From: Bin80 sp965261255
Lineage (GTDB): Bacteria > Bacteroidota > Rhodothermia > Rhodothermales > Bin80
Direction: 5' to 3'
Assembly (NCBI GenBank): GCA_965261255.1
Contig: CBDHCQ010000004.1
Location: 1,054,001-1,118,000, forward strand
Length of the DNA stretch: 64,000 nt
The translations under genes and the position numbers were made by a program. The notes below the pieces were generated by a model. It saw nothing but the letters and a program-made list of their open reading frames with translations, ran no database searches and was not told the origin of the DNA. This document shows, piece by piece, positions 1 through 10,018 of this stretch; within the stretch, counting starts at the first letter, position 1; every line of letters begins with the position of its first letter.

Positions 1-578
1 CACGGCGGAAGATCACTAATAATGCGAACGGTGATGCCGGTGACCTGATTCATTTGAGCGCGTCAAGATTCGCAGCCTCGATGCAGATTTTCCGATGACA
101 TCATGGCAGTGTACTCTGCCGTTTCCTCGGCGTACACGCAGGCCACGGCTACGAAAAAGCTGACGTGCGAACCCCGTATCGCAATCTGGTATGGCATAGC
201 GGAAGGATCGTCCCGGAACAGGAAGTATTGGAAGAGATGGGAGGTTGATCCTTTGGACGGAAGGTTGGATTGGCCTACACACTGGAATACTACCATACAT
301 AACTGACGGAGGTGGGTCATGGTTATCACTTTGGTTTCGCCGCGGTTTAGTGTAGATTGGCTGTCTTTGGTTAGCGAACGGTATGAGCATGAATGAATGT
401 CTTTTGCGGCTGATTTGGTCAAACCAGTGGTAAGATCTAGGAATCCAATACAACTATTTGAGGGCACAAAGAGAAAAAAGTTTGTTCCACGCTACCCTAT
501 ATTTCAGTAGTGACCTGAACCTCTATCCAGGACGTTCACGATTGAACTCCTACGCACTGCAATTGCCTTTTATCAACT
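1..578. other. Left-edge region without a supported gene
   Basis: Overlapping open frames exist here on both strands (the largest about 145 codons, minus strand), but none carries a recognisable motif, signal peptide or family signature, and the overlapping frames contradict one another. The last 25 bases before the first TonB receptor (from about 558) resemble the same interval before its tandem copy, so that part belongs to the duplicated unit and may hold its translation start region. I see no tRNA, terminator or repeat in the rest. Confidence 0.5.
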
Positions 579-3185
579 ATGAAACAGGTTCACTCGTTTG
601 TTTGCGCCGTCCCGATAATCAGGGGCTGGCTCCTTGTGATCTTTGTGATCTCATTGCTTCATCAGGGTGCTAGCGCACAGATATCCGTTACAGGAACAGT
701 CGTGTCAGATGACACTGGTGAGCCCTTGGCAGGGGTTACGGTCGTGATTGATGGCACTTTTATCGGTACCATCACGAATCAGGATGGCGTGTACGCGATT
801 GATCTCCGAACTGAGGATGATGTATTGGTTTTCTCTTTTATAGGGTTTCGAACGCAGCGCCATACAGTAACTCCGGGTATTACACACATTGATGTCCGGA
901 TGCAACTTGATGTAGTTGAGATGGAAGAAATCAGCATTGTCGGCGAAGAAGCTAGAATCTTTGCTAGTAATGTGGTTGCTGCTCCAATGATCCGCCAACA
1001 ATCTCCAATTACGAATATTACATCTGTTGTCGATAACCTCCCAGGCGTATCCGTTCAGGAAGGGGATGCGTACGGCATGGACGACTGGTCAAGTAATATC
1101 GCCATGCGCGGGTTTCATGTTACAATCAATGAATCTCAAATTGGAACCACGATCGACGGGTTCTCAAACGGCACATCTGACTATTGGAGTGGCTCAAAAG
1201 CAAATCGGTATATTGACGTTGTAAACTTGGGCAGTGTCGAAGTATCCCAGGGAACTGCTGATATTGCTTCTCAGTCAGTAGAAGCGCTGGGTGGGACATT
1301 TAACTATACCACGAACGATCCCGCACCTGAGCGACGTTACATGGTATCAGCAACCGTCGGTGAGCATGACGCGAGGCGGGTCGCTATGCGTATTGACACA
1401 GGGCCATTATTTGGGAAGAACGCCCGGGGCTGGGTAACCGCACTTCACCAGCAAGGGACCGATTGGATTCAGGGAGCTGCCGAAAACGAGCGTGAACACT
1501 TCGCTACAAAACTTACCTCATCCCTCGGCTTCGTTAATTTTACTGGCTATTTTTCGTATGACAAAATTATTGAAGACGTTTATCAACGGCTTTATAGTGA
1601 TGCCGATTTTAGGGCGAATCCGCGCTGGGACCGCTTGATTGGGGACTGGCCGGGTGTACCGTATTTGAATCAGTTCTATAGGCCTGGTTGGAGAACAGAC
1701 CGGAGCAATACTTTCGGGTACATCAAAGCGGATTGGACAACAAGCAAGGGTATTTCAATTACTACGGGAGCCTACGGCCATAGAAATAGAGGCCGAGGAG
1801 ATTGGCTACCTCCGTACATCGTTGATATAACGGATGATCAAGGTGGGCCGGAATCAGAATTGGCAGGCAACGCGCCAATTCGCGGCGGACAGCAACTCGG
1901 ACTGATCCGCTTTGTGGATCGAGATGGCTCGGCGGTCTCTCCCGTACCGGGGTGCACTTCATCCTATATCTATAACTATTATGGAGCTAGTGGTCCGGAG
2001 GTTGATCCTGCATGTCATCCGGGGGCGACAGCCGTTCAGTCGTTCCGTCATAGCCACTACGGAAAGGATCGCACCGGCATTACAGTAGACGGAGAATGGG
2101 TTACATTAATCAGATCGGCCGGGAGTACGCTACGTTCCGGAATCTGGTATGAGCGCTCAAATCGTCTTCTTGGTCGGGACTGGCACCGCATACTTGACCC
2201 TTCGCTTAATTTCATGTTTGACGAACAGGCTTATTGGCATCAGTACGATTGGGAGTTTCCACAGAGCGTATTCAGGTGGTTCCTTGAAGAGACCGTTTAC
2301 GTTGGACCTATTACTGCCCGTGCTGGTGTCCGACAGTTTTTAGTTGAACTATCGCGCACAGATCAATTTAATATAGATCCGGATTTAACTACAAGTTCAG
2401 ACTCGGATTTACTCTTTTCAGGTGGTGTCACGTATGAGTCACCAATTGAAGGGTTAAGACTATTTGCAGGTTACTCCGAAAATTTTAGGGCGTTCAGTTC
2501 TGCATTACTGGAAGTACCGGGACGGAGCTTGGAAGCGCTTGAACCGGAAACGGCTTCGAATATTGATATAGGGGTACAATTTTCAGGAGATCAGATTGCT
2601 TTGAGCGGTGTGTGGTATGCAGTAGATTTTGAGAATCGTATTGTATTCCTCGGCCCGCAAACCACGGCTGGACCGAATTACCTTATCCCGGGTGGAGGAG
2701 CATACTTCAACGCAGGTGGTTTGGATACGCGTGGATTTGAGCTCTCAGCCACAGTACAGCTACCACACCAGGTATCCCTCTATTCTGCCTATACGCGTAA
2801 TAACTCGGAGTATATTGGTAGTGGTGATCCGCTTGTAGATGAGGGACAAGGGACTTTGCCAGGGACTGACGTTACAGGCATTCCCGACCAGCTTTGGGTT
2901 ATTTCTGTTGACCGTTCCGGTCCCGTAAGCACAGGGTTCTCAGCTAAGCATACAGCCCCGCGTCGCGTAAGTCTTACCGCCGACTGGTACACGGATTCCT
3001 ATTGGATTGTAGATGCTTATATCAGTTTGTCAGGAGAATCTTTGGGACGCTTATTTCGGTCAACGGAGTTTTCACTGGTTGCTAATAATCTGTTTAATCA
3101 AGCATACCTTTCCGCTATTACAGAGAATGCCGCTTGGCTTGGGGCGTCGCGGACGATCACAATGACTACTACGATCACGTTCTAG
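579..3185 (+). CDS. TonB-dependent outer-membrane receptor, tandem copy 1
   Basis: An 868-residue outer-membrane transporter of the TonB-dependent family, expected to import a substrate such as a siderophore or oligosaccharide with energy from TonB-ExbB-ExbD. Residues 1-33 are a signal peptide ending ASA before Gln34. Residues about 36-120 form a CarboxypepD_reg-like beta domain (VTGTVV, then GVYAIDL), about 135-245 are the plug (DNLPGV, MRGF, GTFNY), and the rest is the 22-strand barrel ending in the terminal Phe typical of outer-membrane proteins. There is no SusD partner next door, and the plug looks more like a siderophore-type receptor than SusC; the substrate is unknown. The start at 579 is supported by the signal peptide and by the same start in the copy downstream. 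A near-identical paralogue follows after 157 bases. Confidence 0.9.
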   Translation: MKQVHSFVCAVPIIRGWLLVIFVISLLHQGASAQISVTGTVVSDDTGEPLAGVTVVIDGTFIGTITNQDGVYAIDLRTEDDVLVFSFIGFRTQRHTVTPGITHIDVRMQLDVVEMEEISIVGEEARIFASNVVAAPMIRQQSPITNITSVVDNLPGVSVQEGDAYGMDDWSSNIAMRGFHVTINESQIGTTIDGFSNGTSDYWSGSKANRYIDVVNLGSVEVSQGTADIASQSVEALGGTFNYTTNDPAPERRYMVSATVGEHDARRVAMRIDTGPLFGKNARGWVTALHQQGTDWIQGAAENEREHFATKLTSSLGFVNFTGYFSYDKIIEDVYQRLYSDADFRANPRWDRLIGDWPGVPYLNQFYRPGWRTDRSNTFGYIKADWTTSKGISITTGAYGHRNRGRGDWLPPYIVDITDDQGGPESELAGNAPIRGGQQLGLIRFVDRDGSAVSPVPGCTSSYIYNYYGASGPEVDPACHPGATAVQSFRHSHYGKDRTGITVDGEWVTLIRSAGSTLRSGIWYERSNRLLGRDWHRILDPSLNFMFDEQAYWHQYDWEFPQSVFRWFLEETVYVGPITARAGVRQFLVELSRTDQFNIDPDLTTSSDSDLLFSGGVTYESPIEGLRLFAGYSENFRAFSSALLEVPGRSLEALEPETASNIDIGVQFSGDQIALSGVWYAVDFENRIVFLGPQTTAGPNYLIPGGGAYFNAGGLDTRGFELSATVQLPHQVSLYSAYTRNNSEYIGSGDPLVDEGQGTLPGTDVTGIPDQLWVISVDRSGPVSTGFSAKHTAPRRVSLTADWYTDSYWIVDAYISLSGESLGRLFRSTEFSLVANNLFNQAYLSAITENAAWLGASRTITMTTTITF

Positions 3186-3342
3186 TCATACAAGGCTATT
3201 GAATAAAGGCTATTAATGGGCCTCAGTCATAGGATTGTCTGCGAAGACGTGCTTGGCTAAAACTCCCTGAGATTTCACGCTGAGAGAGTCAATCTTTGCC
3301 AGCGCGCGTTCTCCTGCACACGATAATTGCCTTATATCAACG

Positions 3343-5949
3343 ATGAAACAGATTCACTCGTTTGTTTGCGCCGTCCCGATAATCAGGGGCTGGCTCCTTG
3401 TGATCTTTGTGATCTCATTGCTTCATCAGGGTGCTAGCGCGCAGATATCCGTTACAGGAACAGTCGTGTCAGATGACACTGGCGAGCCCTTGGCAGGGGT
3501 TACGGTCGTGATTGATGGCACTTTTATCGGTACCATCACGAATCAGGATGGCGTGTACGCGATTGATCTCCGAACTGAGGATGATGTATTGGTTTTCTCT
3601 TTTGTAGGGTTTCGAACGCAGCGCCACACAGTAACTCCGGGTATCACACACATTGATGTCCGGATGCAACTTGATGTAGTTGAGATGGAAGAAATCAGTA
3701 TTGTCGGCGAAGAAGCTAGAATCTTTGCGAGCAACGTGGTCGCCGCTCCGATGATACGTCAGCAGGCTCCAGTTTCCAGCGTGGCATCGGTCATAGACAA
3801 CCTTCCCGGCGTAACGGTTCAGGATGGGGATGCTTACGGTATGGATGACTGGTCAAGTAATGTCGCCATGCGAGGTTTTCAAGTCACAATCAATGAATCA
3901 CAGATTGGGACTACGATTGATGGATTTTCAAACGGTACATCTGATTATTGGAGCGGTGCGAAGGCGAATCGTTATGTTGACATTATGAATCTGGGCGGCA
4001 TTGAGGTGTCGCAGGGAACCGCTGACCTTGCCTCCCAGTCGGTGGAGGCACTGGGCGGAACATTTAACTATATCACGGACGATCCCGCACCAGAGCGACG
4101 TTACATGGTATCAGCAACCGTCGGTGAGCATGACGCGAGGCGGGTCGCTATGCGTATTGACACGGGACCATTGTTTGGGAAGCATGCCCGGGGTTGGGTA
4201 ACCGCACTTCACCAACAAGCGACCGATTGGATCCAGGGCTCCGCGCAAAATGAACGCGAGCACTTCGCTGCGAAGCTCACTTCAACGGTTGGGCATATTG
4301 ATCTCACCAGTTATTTCTCATACGATCGGATTAATGAGGAAAACACTCAGCGGATCTACAGCGAGGCTGATTTCAGGGCGAACCCGCGGTGGGACCGTCT
4401 GATTGGTGACTGGCCAGGCGTACCATACCTGAACCAATTCTATAGACGTGGCTGGAAGACGGTACGGGCCAACACCTTCGGTTACGTCAAGGCCGATTGG
4501 ACGACTAGTTCGGCCATCTCAGTCACTACGGGAGCCTATTTCCATCGGAATAGAGGTCGAGGTGACTGGCTGCCTCCGTACATTGTTGATATTTCTGACG
4601 ATCAGGGTGGACCGGAGTCGGAATTGCAGGGCGGCCCCCCAATTCGTGGCGGACAGCAACTCGGCCTGATACGTTTTGTTGATCGGAGTGGCTCAGCTGT
4701 ATCCCCCGTGCCCGGGTGCACTTCGTCATATATATTCAATTATTATGGAGCGAGTGGGCCGGAAGTCGATCCTGCATGTCATCCAGGGGCCACGGCAGTT
4801 CAATCGTATCGCCACAGCCACTACGGAAAGGACCGTACTGGAATTACAGCTGATGGGGAATGGTTTACATTAATCGGATCGGCCGGCAGTACGCTAAGTT
4901 CTGGAATCTGGTACGAGCGCTCAAATCGTCTTCTTGGTCGGGATTGGCATCGCATACTTGACCCTTCGCTTAATTTCATGTTTGACGAACGGGCTTATTG
5001 GCATCAATACGACTGGGAGTTCCCACAGAGTGTATTCAGGTGGTACCTTGAAGAGACTGTTTATGTTGGGCCTGTTACTGCCCGTGCTGGTGTCCGACAG
5101 TTTTTTGTTGAAATATCACGCACAGATTTATTTGATATGGATCCGGATTTAACTACAAGTTCTGATTCGGATTTACTCTTTTCTGGTGGTGTTACATATG
5201 AGTCACCAATTGAAGGGTTAAGGCTATTCGCAGGTTACTCTGATAATTTTAGGGCGTTCAGTTCTGCACTACTGGAAGTACCTGGACGGAGCCTTGATGC
5301 GCTTGAACCTGAAACTGCTTCAAATATTGATATAGGGGTACAATTTTCGGGAGAAAAGATTGCTTTGAGTGGTACGTGGTATGCGGTAGATTTTGAGAAT
5401 CGTATTGTTTTCCTCGGCCCGCAAACCGCGGCTGGACCGAATTACCTTATCCCGGGTGGAGGAGCTTACTTCAACGCAGGTGGATTGGATACGCGCGGAT
5501 TTGAGCTATCGGCCACCGTTCAGTTACCGCACCAGGTGTCCCTCTATTCTGCGTATACGCGTAATAACTCGGAATACATTGGTAGTGGTGATCCGCTTGT
5601 GGACGCGGGACAAGGGACATTGCCTGGGACTGACGTTACAGGCATTCCCGACCAGCTTTGGGTTATTTCTGTTGATCGCTCCGGTCCGTTAAGCACAGGA
5701 TTTTCGGCTAAGCATACAGCCTCGCGTCGCGTAAGTCTGGCCACTGACTGGTATTCGGATTCTTATTGGATCGTAGATGCTTATGTCAGTTTGTCAGGAG
5801 AATCTTTGGGACGCCTATTTCGGTCAACGGAGTTTTCACTGGTTGCCAATAATCTATTTAATCAAACATACCTGTCCGCCATTACTGAGAATGCTGCTTG
5901 GCTTGGGCCTGCGCGGACGATTTCAATGACTACTACGATCACGTTCTAG
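3343..5949 (+). CDS. TonB-dependent outer-membrane receptor, tandem copy 2
   Basis: An 868-residue paralogue of the preceding receptor with the same order: signal peptide (cleavage after ASA, residue 33), CarboxypepD_reg-like domain, plug, beta-barrel, terminal Phe. The first 140 residues differ from copy 1 at only two positions (V4I and I88V), whereas residues about 142-245 carry many substitutions and abundant silent changes. Similarity then alternates between near-identical and diverged blocks. The pair is therefore a tandem duplication later patched by gene conversion, or retained after divergence for related ligands. Most differences lie in the plug and in mid-barrel segments, which would fit altered ligand choice (inference). 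It ends about 100 bases from the convergent glycosyltransferase gene. Confidence 0.9.
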   Translation: MKQIHSFVCAVPIIRGWLLVIFVISLLHQGASAQISVTGTVVSDDTGEPLAGVTVVIDGTFIGTITNQDGVYAIDLRTEDDVLVFSFVGFRTQRHTVTPGITHIDVRMQLDVVEMEEISIVGEEARIFASNVVAAPMIRQQAPVSSVASVIDNLPGVTVQDGDAYGMDDWSSNVAMRGFQVTINESQIGTTIDGFSNGTSDYWSGAKANRYVDIMNLGGIEVSQGTADLASQSVEALGGTFNYITDDPAPERRYMVSATVGEHDARRVAMRIDTGPLFGKHARGWVTALHQQATDWIQGSAQNEREHFAAKLTSTVGHIDLTSYFSYDRINEENTQRIYSEADFRANPRWDRLIGDWPGVPYLNQFYRRGWKTVRANTFGYVKADWTTSSAISVTTGAYFHRNRGRGDWLPPYIVDISDDQGGPESELQGGPPIRGGQQLGLIRFVDRSGSAVSPVPGCTSSYIFNYYGASGPEVDPACHPGATAVQSYRHSHYGKDRTGITADGEWFTLIGSAGSTLSSGIWYERSNRLLGRDWHRILDPSLNFMFDERAYWHQYDWEFPQSVFRWYLEETVYVGPVTARAGVRQFFVEISRTDLFDMDPDLTTSSDSDLLFSGGVTYESPIEGLRLFAGYSDNFRAFSSALLEVPGRSLDALEPETASNIDIGVQFSGEKIALSGTWYAVDFENRIVFLGPQTAAGPNYLIPGGGAYFNAGGLDTRGFELSATVQLPHQVSLYSAYTRNNSEYIGSGDPLVDAGQGTLPGTDVTGIPDQLWVISVDRSGPLSTGFSAKHTASRRVSLATDWYSDSYWIVDAYVSLSGESLGRLFRSTEFSLVANNLFNQTYLSAITENAAWLGPARTISMTTTITF

Positions 5950-6051
5950 TCATGCGAGACTGCTCCATAAACGCTATTTTCGGGCCTCGGTCGTAGGATT
6001 TGTTGCGAAAACGCGCTTGGCTAAACTCCCTGATAATTCAGGCTAAGAGAG

Positions 6052-7218
6052 TCACCCTTTTGCCAACCTGCGTTCTTCCGCATGCTGAATTGCCTCGACC
6101 AGTCCGTCTATCATGCTTTCCAGTTTCAGGTTCGCTTGTGCATACGCAAGCGCATTTGCTGAGAAATAGTCGCGGTTATTCAGGACGGTGAGGACTGCTT
6201 TGACAAGCTCGTTGAGGTCGCCATACCGGGCCTGCAAGCCGTTCACATTAGGTTGCAGATAAGCGATTTCCGGGCTGTGGTAGCGGATCTTGGGATCGGG
6301 GCTTGTGCAGGTTACAACGGGCAGGCCCAGGCAGAATGCATGATTAACATTCAGGCCGACATATCCGGGGCTAACCATTACATCTGCCGCATATATCCAC
6401 GGTGCAGAATCTTCCAGGCGCCGGATTGCACCTGGGAGGAATACATTGTTCAGGCCTTCATTTTCAACTCTGGCCAGTAGTTGGGCATGTTCCGGTCCGT
6501 CACCAATGAGAACGAGGGCAGTTTGTTCGGTTTTTCTTAGGGCTTTATGCAGGTCCAGAAGGGCTTCCGGTCGCTTGTCTGCAACTAGGCGTCCAACAAA
6601 AACCACGATTCTTCCTCGCTCAGGCAGACCCAGGCGACTCCGAACATGTGCCTTACCCTCTGATTCCAACTGGTGGTACAGCTTGAACAGTTTGGGAGTG
6701 TCCAATGTGTTGCGCGCGACAAAGCAGTGCTTAACGGGTACATATGGGGCGATAAGTTCGGCGATTTGATCAGTGTAGCAGACGCAGCCATCCACTCTTT
6801 TTGCAAGTGCTATGCGGTAGCGGTCCAATGGATGAAGTTTCGATAAGGCACGTCTATTGGATGAAAAATGCCCCCAAAGCAACGTGCCGAGACCCTTTCT
6901 TCGCGCAGTAGTCAGTAGACAGGGCAATGACAGTGTACGAGGGGATTCCTCCGCCAGTATGACACTGGGGTTACAAGCAAAAACGGGCTGAGTATTTTGA
7001 ATCAGTGCTCTTTGTCCGCCTATCCAGGTGTTGCGTAGCCGGATGCTTTTATAGGTTGGTGCCGGTCCACCGGAAAGTGCTCTAAAGGAAGCGTCCGGGG
7101 GAGTACCTGCACATACGACGAGACGCCCATTCAAACGATCATTGAGTTCCTCAAGGACAGTTCGACGATATTCCGGCACAAAGCGAGCAACGTAGGCAAT
7201 CGGATCCTTCATGCACAC
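6052..7218 (-). CDS. Family 4 glycosyltransferase (exopolysaccharide)
   Basis: A 388-residue GT-B fold glycosyltransferase of family GT4, probably transferring a sugar from a nucleotide sugar to a growing exopolysaccharide repeat at the cytoplasmic membrane. The C-terminal nucleotide-sugar-binding half starts with IVVFVGRLVADKRPE (around residue 205), continues with LVLIGDGPE, and has the usual late AADVMVSPGYVGL and GLPVVTC segments. The N-terminal acceptor half is less conserved. The ATG at 7218 overlaps the end of the upstream glycosyltransferase by 10 bases; a second Met two codons later is also possible. It is the last gene of the five-gene polysaccharide operon. Donor and acceptor sugars cannot be read from sequence. 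Confidence 0.85.
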   Translation of the reverse strand: MCMKDPIAYVARFVPEYRRTVLEELNDRLNGRLVVCAGTPPDASFRALSGGPAPTYKSIRLRNTWIGGQRALIQNTQPVFACNPSVILAEESPRTLSLPCLLTTARRKGLGTLLWGHFSSNRRALSKLHPLDRYRIALAKRVDGCVCYTDQIAELIAPYVPVKHCFVARNTLDTPKLFKLYHQLESEGKAHVRSRLGLPERGRIVVFVGRLVADKRPEALLDLHKALRKTEQTALVLIGDGPEHAQLLARVENEGLNNVFLPGAIRRLEDSAPWIYAADVMVSPGYVGLNVNHAFCLGLPVVTCTSPDPKIRYHSPEIAYLQPNVNGLQARYGDLNELVKAVLTVLNNRDYFSANALAYAQANLKLESMIDGLVEAIQHAEERRLAKG

Positions 7219-8384
7219 GCCTGTTGAATTACGCGTTCAAATCGATCCGTGATCTGCCCGATCTCAAAATTTCTTGTAGCCCAGGTTTCCGCTTTTTCTC
7301 CCATGGTTTGGCGTAGCTCCGGTGCGTCTAGGAGAATCTCCGCTTTTCGGATAAAATCTGTGTGATCGTTGGGTGCAGTGACGAAACCGCCCCCTGATGC
7401 TTTAAGGATCCGTGCGGCAAGATTTTCTGCGGGTACAGCTGCAAGGATCGGGCGTCTTGCGCAGAGATAGGTCAGGATCTTGGAAGGTACAGAAAATTGC
7501 CCTGCATCTTCCGTGAGAAGAACAAGGAGCACCTCGGCACTGGCGTACATCGCCGGAAGCTGATCTGGATCTTGATAGGGCAGCACCACCAGATTGATGA
7601 GGTTGTGGGCTTCTATGGCCTGAGTAAGCCAGTCCGCGCCAGCTCCCTGGGAGACAACCACGACCTGCGCACGTTCCCCGAGATTTTGCGCGAGGCGCAC
7701 GAGTATAGCCGGACTATGCTTCATACTTAAGGTACCCGTATAGAGCAGGATAGGACGATCGCCAAGATCATGCAGACGCGCCCACATTTTAGGCTCACCA
7801 GTAGATTTTTCCAGAACTCCCCAATTCTCAATCACATGACAGCGATCGGGAGCAACATCAAATTCCCGGAGGGCGGGGCGGAAGTCTTCAGTAATTGCGA
7901 CAACCGCATCACTTTCACGCAGCAGCCGTCCCTCCATGGACTGAAAATAATGGCCGATAGCCGAAGCGAGCAGCGGCAGCTTCGATTTCAGCACTTTCGA
8001 TGCGGCCAACCCTATGAGATCCTGAAGCCAGAACACGAACGGTATATCGTGCCGTTTGCATGTTCGCTGTATACGGTCTTGTGCGCTCAGGGGGGCGTTG
8101 GCGGAAATAACAATGTCTGGATTGAATCTTAAAATGACTTTTGTCGCCAAATGTCCATACTCACGTTCCTGTCTCCAGCGACGGATGAGATTGTATTTGT
8201 TGAATGTTTGTGCTGTCCGAATGGGGAGAAGCGTAAGGTTTGATATGCTCTCATGCACGTTGCGAGGGGTTGTGACAAGGCTGTCGCAGTAAGCGTGTGC
8301 AACCTCATGTCCACGATTTTGCAGAGTATGACTTAGCGTGATTGGGAAAGCGTAGGCCCCAAAATCGTGAACTAAAATTCGCAT
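7209..8384 (-). CDS. Family 4 glycosyltransferase, WcaI/WbuB-like
   Basis: A 391-residue GT4 glycosyltransferase. It begins MRILVHDFGAYAFPI, the N-terminal beta-alpha start of a GT-B enzyme. The C-terminal half has ILLYTGTLSMKHSP (from around residue 220), a QVVVVSQGAG strand, and a late VPSKILTYLCARRPILA segment typical of the WcaI/WbuB group, which adds amino sugars or fucose to surface polysaccharides. It lies 116 bases after the polymerase/ligase gene and overlaps the next glycosyltransferase by 10 bases, so the two are probably translationally coupled. The family assignment is strong; the exact sugar is unknown. Confidence 0.85.
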   Translation of the reverse strand: MRILVHDFGAYAFPITLSHTLQNRGHEVAHAYCDSLVTTPRNVHESISNLTLLPIRTAQTFNKYNLIRRWRQEREYGHLATKVILRFNPDIVISANAPLSAQDRIQRTCKRHDIPFVFWLQDLIGLAASKVLKSKLPLLASAIGHYFQSMEGRLLRESDAVVAITEDFRPALREFDVAPDRCHVIENWGVLEKSTGEPKMWARLHDLGDRPILLYTGTLSMKHSPAILVRLAQNLGERAQVVVVSQGAGADWLTQAIEAHNLINLVVLPYQDPDQLPAMYASAEVLLVLLTEDAGQFSVPSKILTYLCARRPILAAVPAENLAARILKASGGGFVTAPNDHTDFIRKAEILLDAPELRQTMGEKAETWATRNFEIGQITDRFERVIQQACA

Positions 8385-8500
8385 CCACCAATTATGTGTT
8401 CAAGCTGAAAATGAAGAATGGGCAGAATGTGAGGTATCGGTCAGCTATTCGTGGGCAGCCAGGCCTGTGATGGACAGGACTCTCCAATGGTTGAAAGCAG

Positions 8501-9973
8501 TTACGCAACCTGACGGTTTGAATCTTGATTATCCAGATGCATGTGGTCAATATCTGACTGGGCTCGCATTATTCGCTGGCCGGCACCGGCAGCCAGTCCA
8601 GCAGCAATTGCAATAATGAAAAGGTAGTTTTTGAGAAAAAAAGGATTTTGTGTTAACGTCGAGATTGTCAATGCAATCAGCGGCACGGCACCCGCCAGAC
8701 CCGCCAGACGCGTCCAGCGTTCGGCGTTATCGCTGCGGAACGCGCGTAAGCCAAGCCTAACCACGGAATACCAGAAATACAGCACTAACCCTAGCCCCCA
8801 GAGCCCATACTTGTACCACAGTCCGATGTATCCATTATGCACGAACGAATCAGTATCGGTTGATTGGTGAACAATGTCAAAAAACAAATAGGATACACCA
8901 GGGCCGTGCCCAATAAGTGGATTCACTGCAATTCTCTCAAGCACTGCACCGGTTTCCCTGAACCGGTTCACGAGGGACAGATCCTGCGTAAAAGCTGTGG
9001 CAATGGAGCCAAAACGTTCAGTGATTCCTTCAAGGATCACCCCTAGGAATGGCCCGATCAATACGTAACCTATCCCCAGAATCACAAAGCTGACAATCGC
9101 TCCGGTAGTCAGCATTTTGATGCGCTCGGGAGTACGAACGAGAAAAACAAGTACCACTGCGCCGAGGGCAAAAGCAAGCCAGAACCCGCGAGCCTGGGTC
9201 ATGATCAAGCCGGCAAAAGTAAGCGCCAGCGCTACCGCGGAAAGTAGTACCGGGAAGAGGCCCTTAGCATACACCAGTAAGACTAGACTCATGAGTGCGC
9301 CAACCATTAGTAAACAGTCATTAACAACCACCCGTGAGCCAGCCACCTGCCATAGCTCAGTCGCTCCAGCTAGGTCAGAGGCGTAGTTGAATGTATTCAA
9401 CAATGCGACGGCGGCACTCATAAGCACCACAGTTGTAAGCATGATCCTCGGCCCGAGTCTGTGATGCACCACAGTATGCTTTACCGGAAAGTATATCAGC
9501 AACATTGACAGCGAAATCAACTCGCTGAACGCGACCCTGAAATCCCCCTGAAAAACCGTGGTAAGGATCAGGCTTGCCGGAAGCAAACACAGAAATATGG
9601 AAAGGGCCCAGTCCGCTTTTTCGGTTAGAATACTTTTTGATCCAACAACAACATGTTGTAAGAACCACATCCCGAGTACCGCGAACAGGTACGCGGCATA
9701 GGCAACCTCCACTACCTGAAAGCCACTCTCATTGGAGGCGATCAATACAAAGCCAACGATGGTGGCCACTAGGTTGATCAAGGGATTTGCAAATAAAAAG
9801 CAAATGGCTACTGCCCCGAGGATTGCCACAGGAAATGCGGATGTGTAGGTCACAGATCCGGTGAAGGCAAGCGCGAGTGCCAATGCCAAGCCGAAAATGA
9901 AGCCGGCAACGATCACTGCATTACCAATTCGGTACAGATTTAGAGGAGTTGATAGGGTGCCAACCTGTCCCAT
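8501..9973 (-). CDS. O-antigen ligase / Wzy-type polysaccharide polymerase
   Basis: A 490-residue polytopic inner-membrane protein with about a dozen hydrophobic segments separated by short loops. It has the Wzy_C/O-antigen-ligase signature in a large periplasmic loop (DSFVHNGYIGLWYKYGLWGL, around residues 370-390), where the His is the conserved catalytic-region residue of this superfamily. Such proteins polymerise undecaprenyl-linked repeats (Wzy) or join glycan to lipid A (WaaL). The adjacent Wzz-type and SLBB genes favour a polymerase role in a Wzx/Wzy-type pathway (inference). No flippase (Wzx) is visible nearby, so it must be encoded elsewhere if this pathway is used. Confidence 0.85.
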   Translation of the reverse strand: MGQVGTLSTPLNLYRIGNAVIVAGFIFGLALALALAFTGSVTYTSAFPVAILGAVAICFLFANPLINLVATIVGFVLIASNESGFQVVEVAYAAYLFAVLGMWFLQHVVVGSKSILTEKADWALSIFLCLLPASLILTTVFQGDFRVAFSELISLSMLLIYFPVKHTVVHHRLGPRIMLTTVVLMSAAVALLNTFNYASDLAGATELWQVAGSRVVVNDCLLMVGALMSLVLLVYAKGLFPVLLSAVALALTFAGLIMTQARGFWLAFALGAVVLVFLVRTPERIKMLTTGAIVSFVILGIGYVLIGPFLGVILEGITERFGSIATAFTQDLSLVNRFRETGAVLERIAVNPLIGHGPGVSYLFFDIVHQSTDTDSFVHNGYIGLWYKYGLWGLGLVLYFWYSVVRLGLRAFRSDNAERWTRLAGLAGAVPLIALTISTLTQNPFFLKNYLFIIAIAAGLAAGAGQRIMRAQSDIDHMHLDNQDSNRQVA

Positions 9974-10018
9974 GTCGCGCTTTTATTGAGCACTGCCTCT
10001 ATAGCAATGCATCTCTGG

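Larger units (their letters stand above)
558..6064 (+). repeat. Tandem duplication covering two receptor genes
   Basis: Two head-to-tail units offset by 2764 bases. Each includes about 20 bases before the start codon (AATTGCCTT...TATCAAC), the whole receptor gene, and about 110 bases after the stop codon. The downstream parts share a sequence beginning TTCTAGTCAT and a later GCTTGGCTAAA...CTCCCTGA stretch. The right unit runs to within a few bases of the end of the neighbouring minus-strand glycosyltransferase gene. Confidence 0.85.

Noticed and set aside
16..467. Two long overlapping minus-strand open frames (134-145 codons) and a plus-strand one at the left edge
   Set aside because: They occupy the same DNA in different frames, have no family motif or signal, and composition does not favour any.
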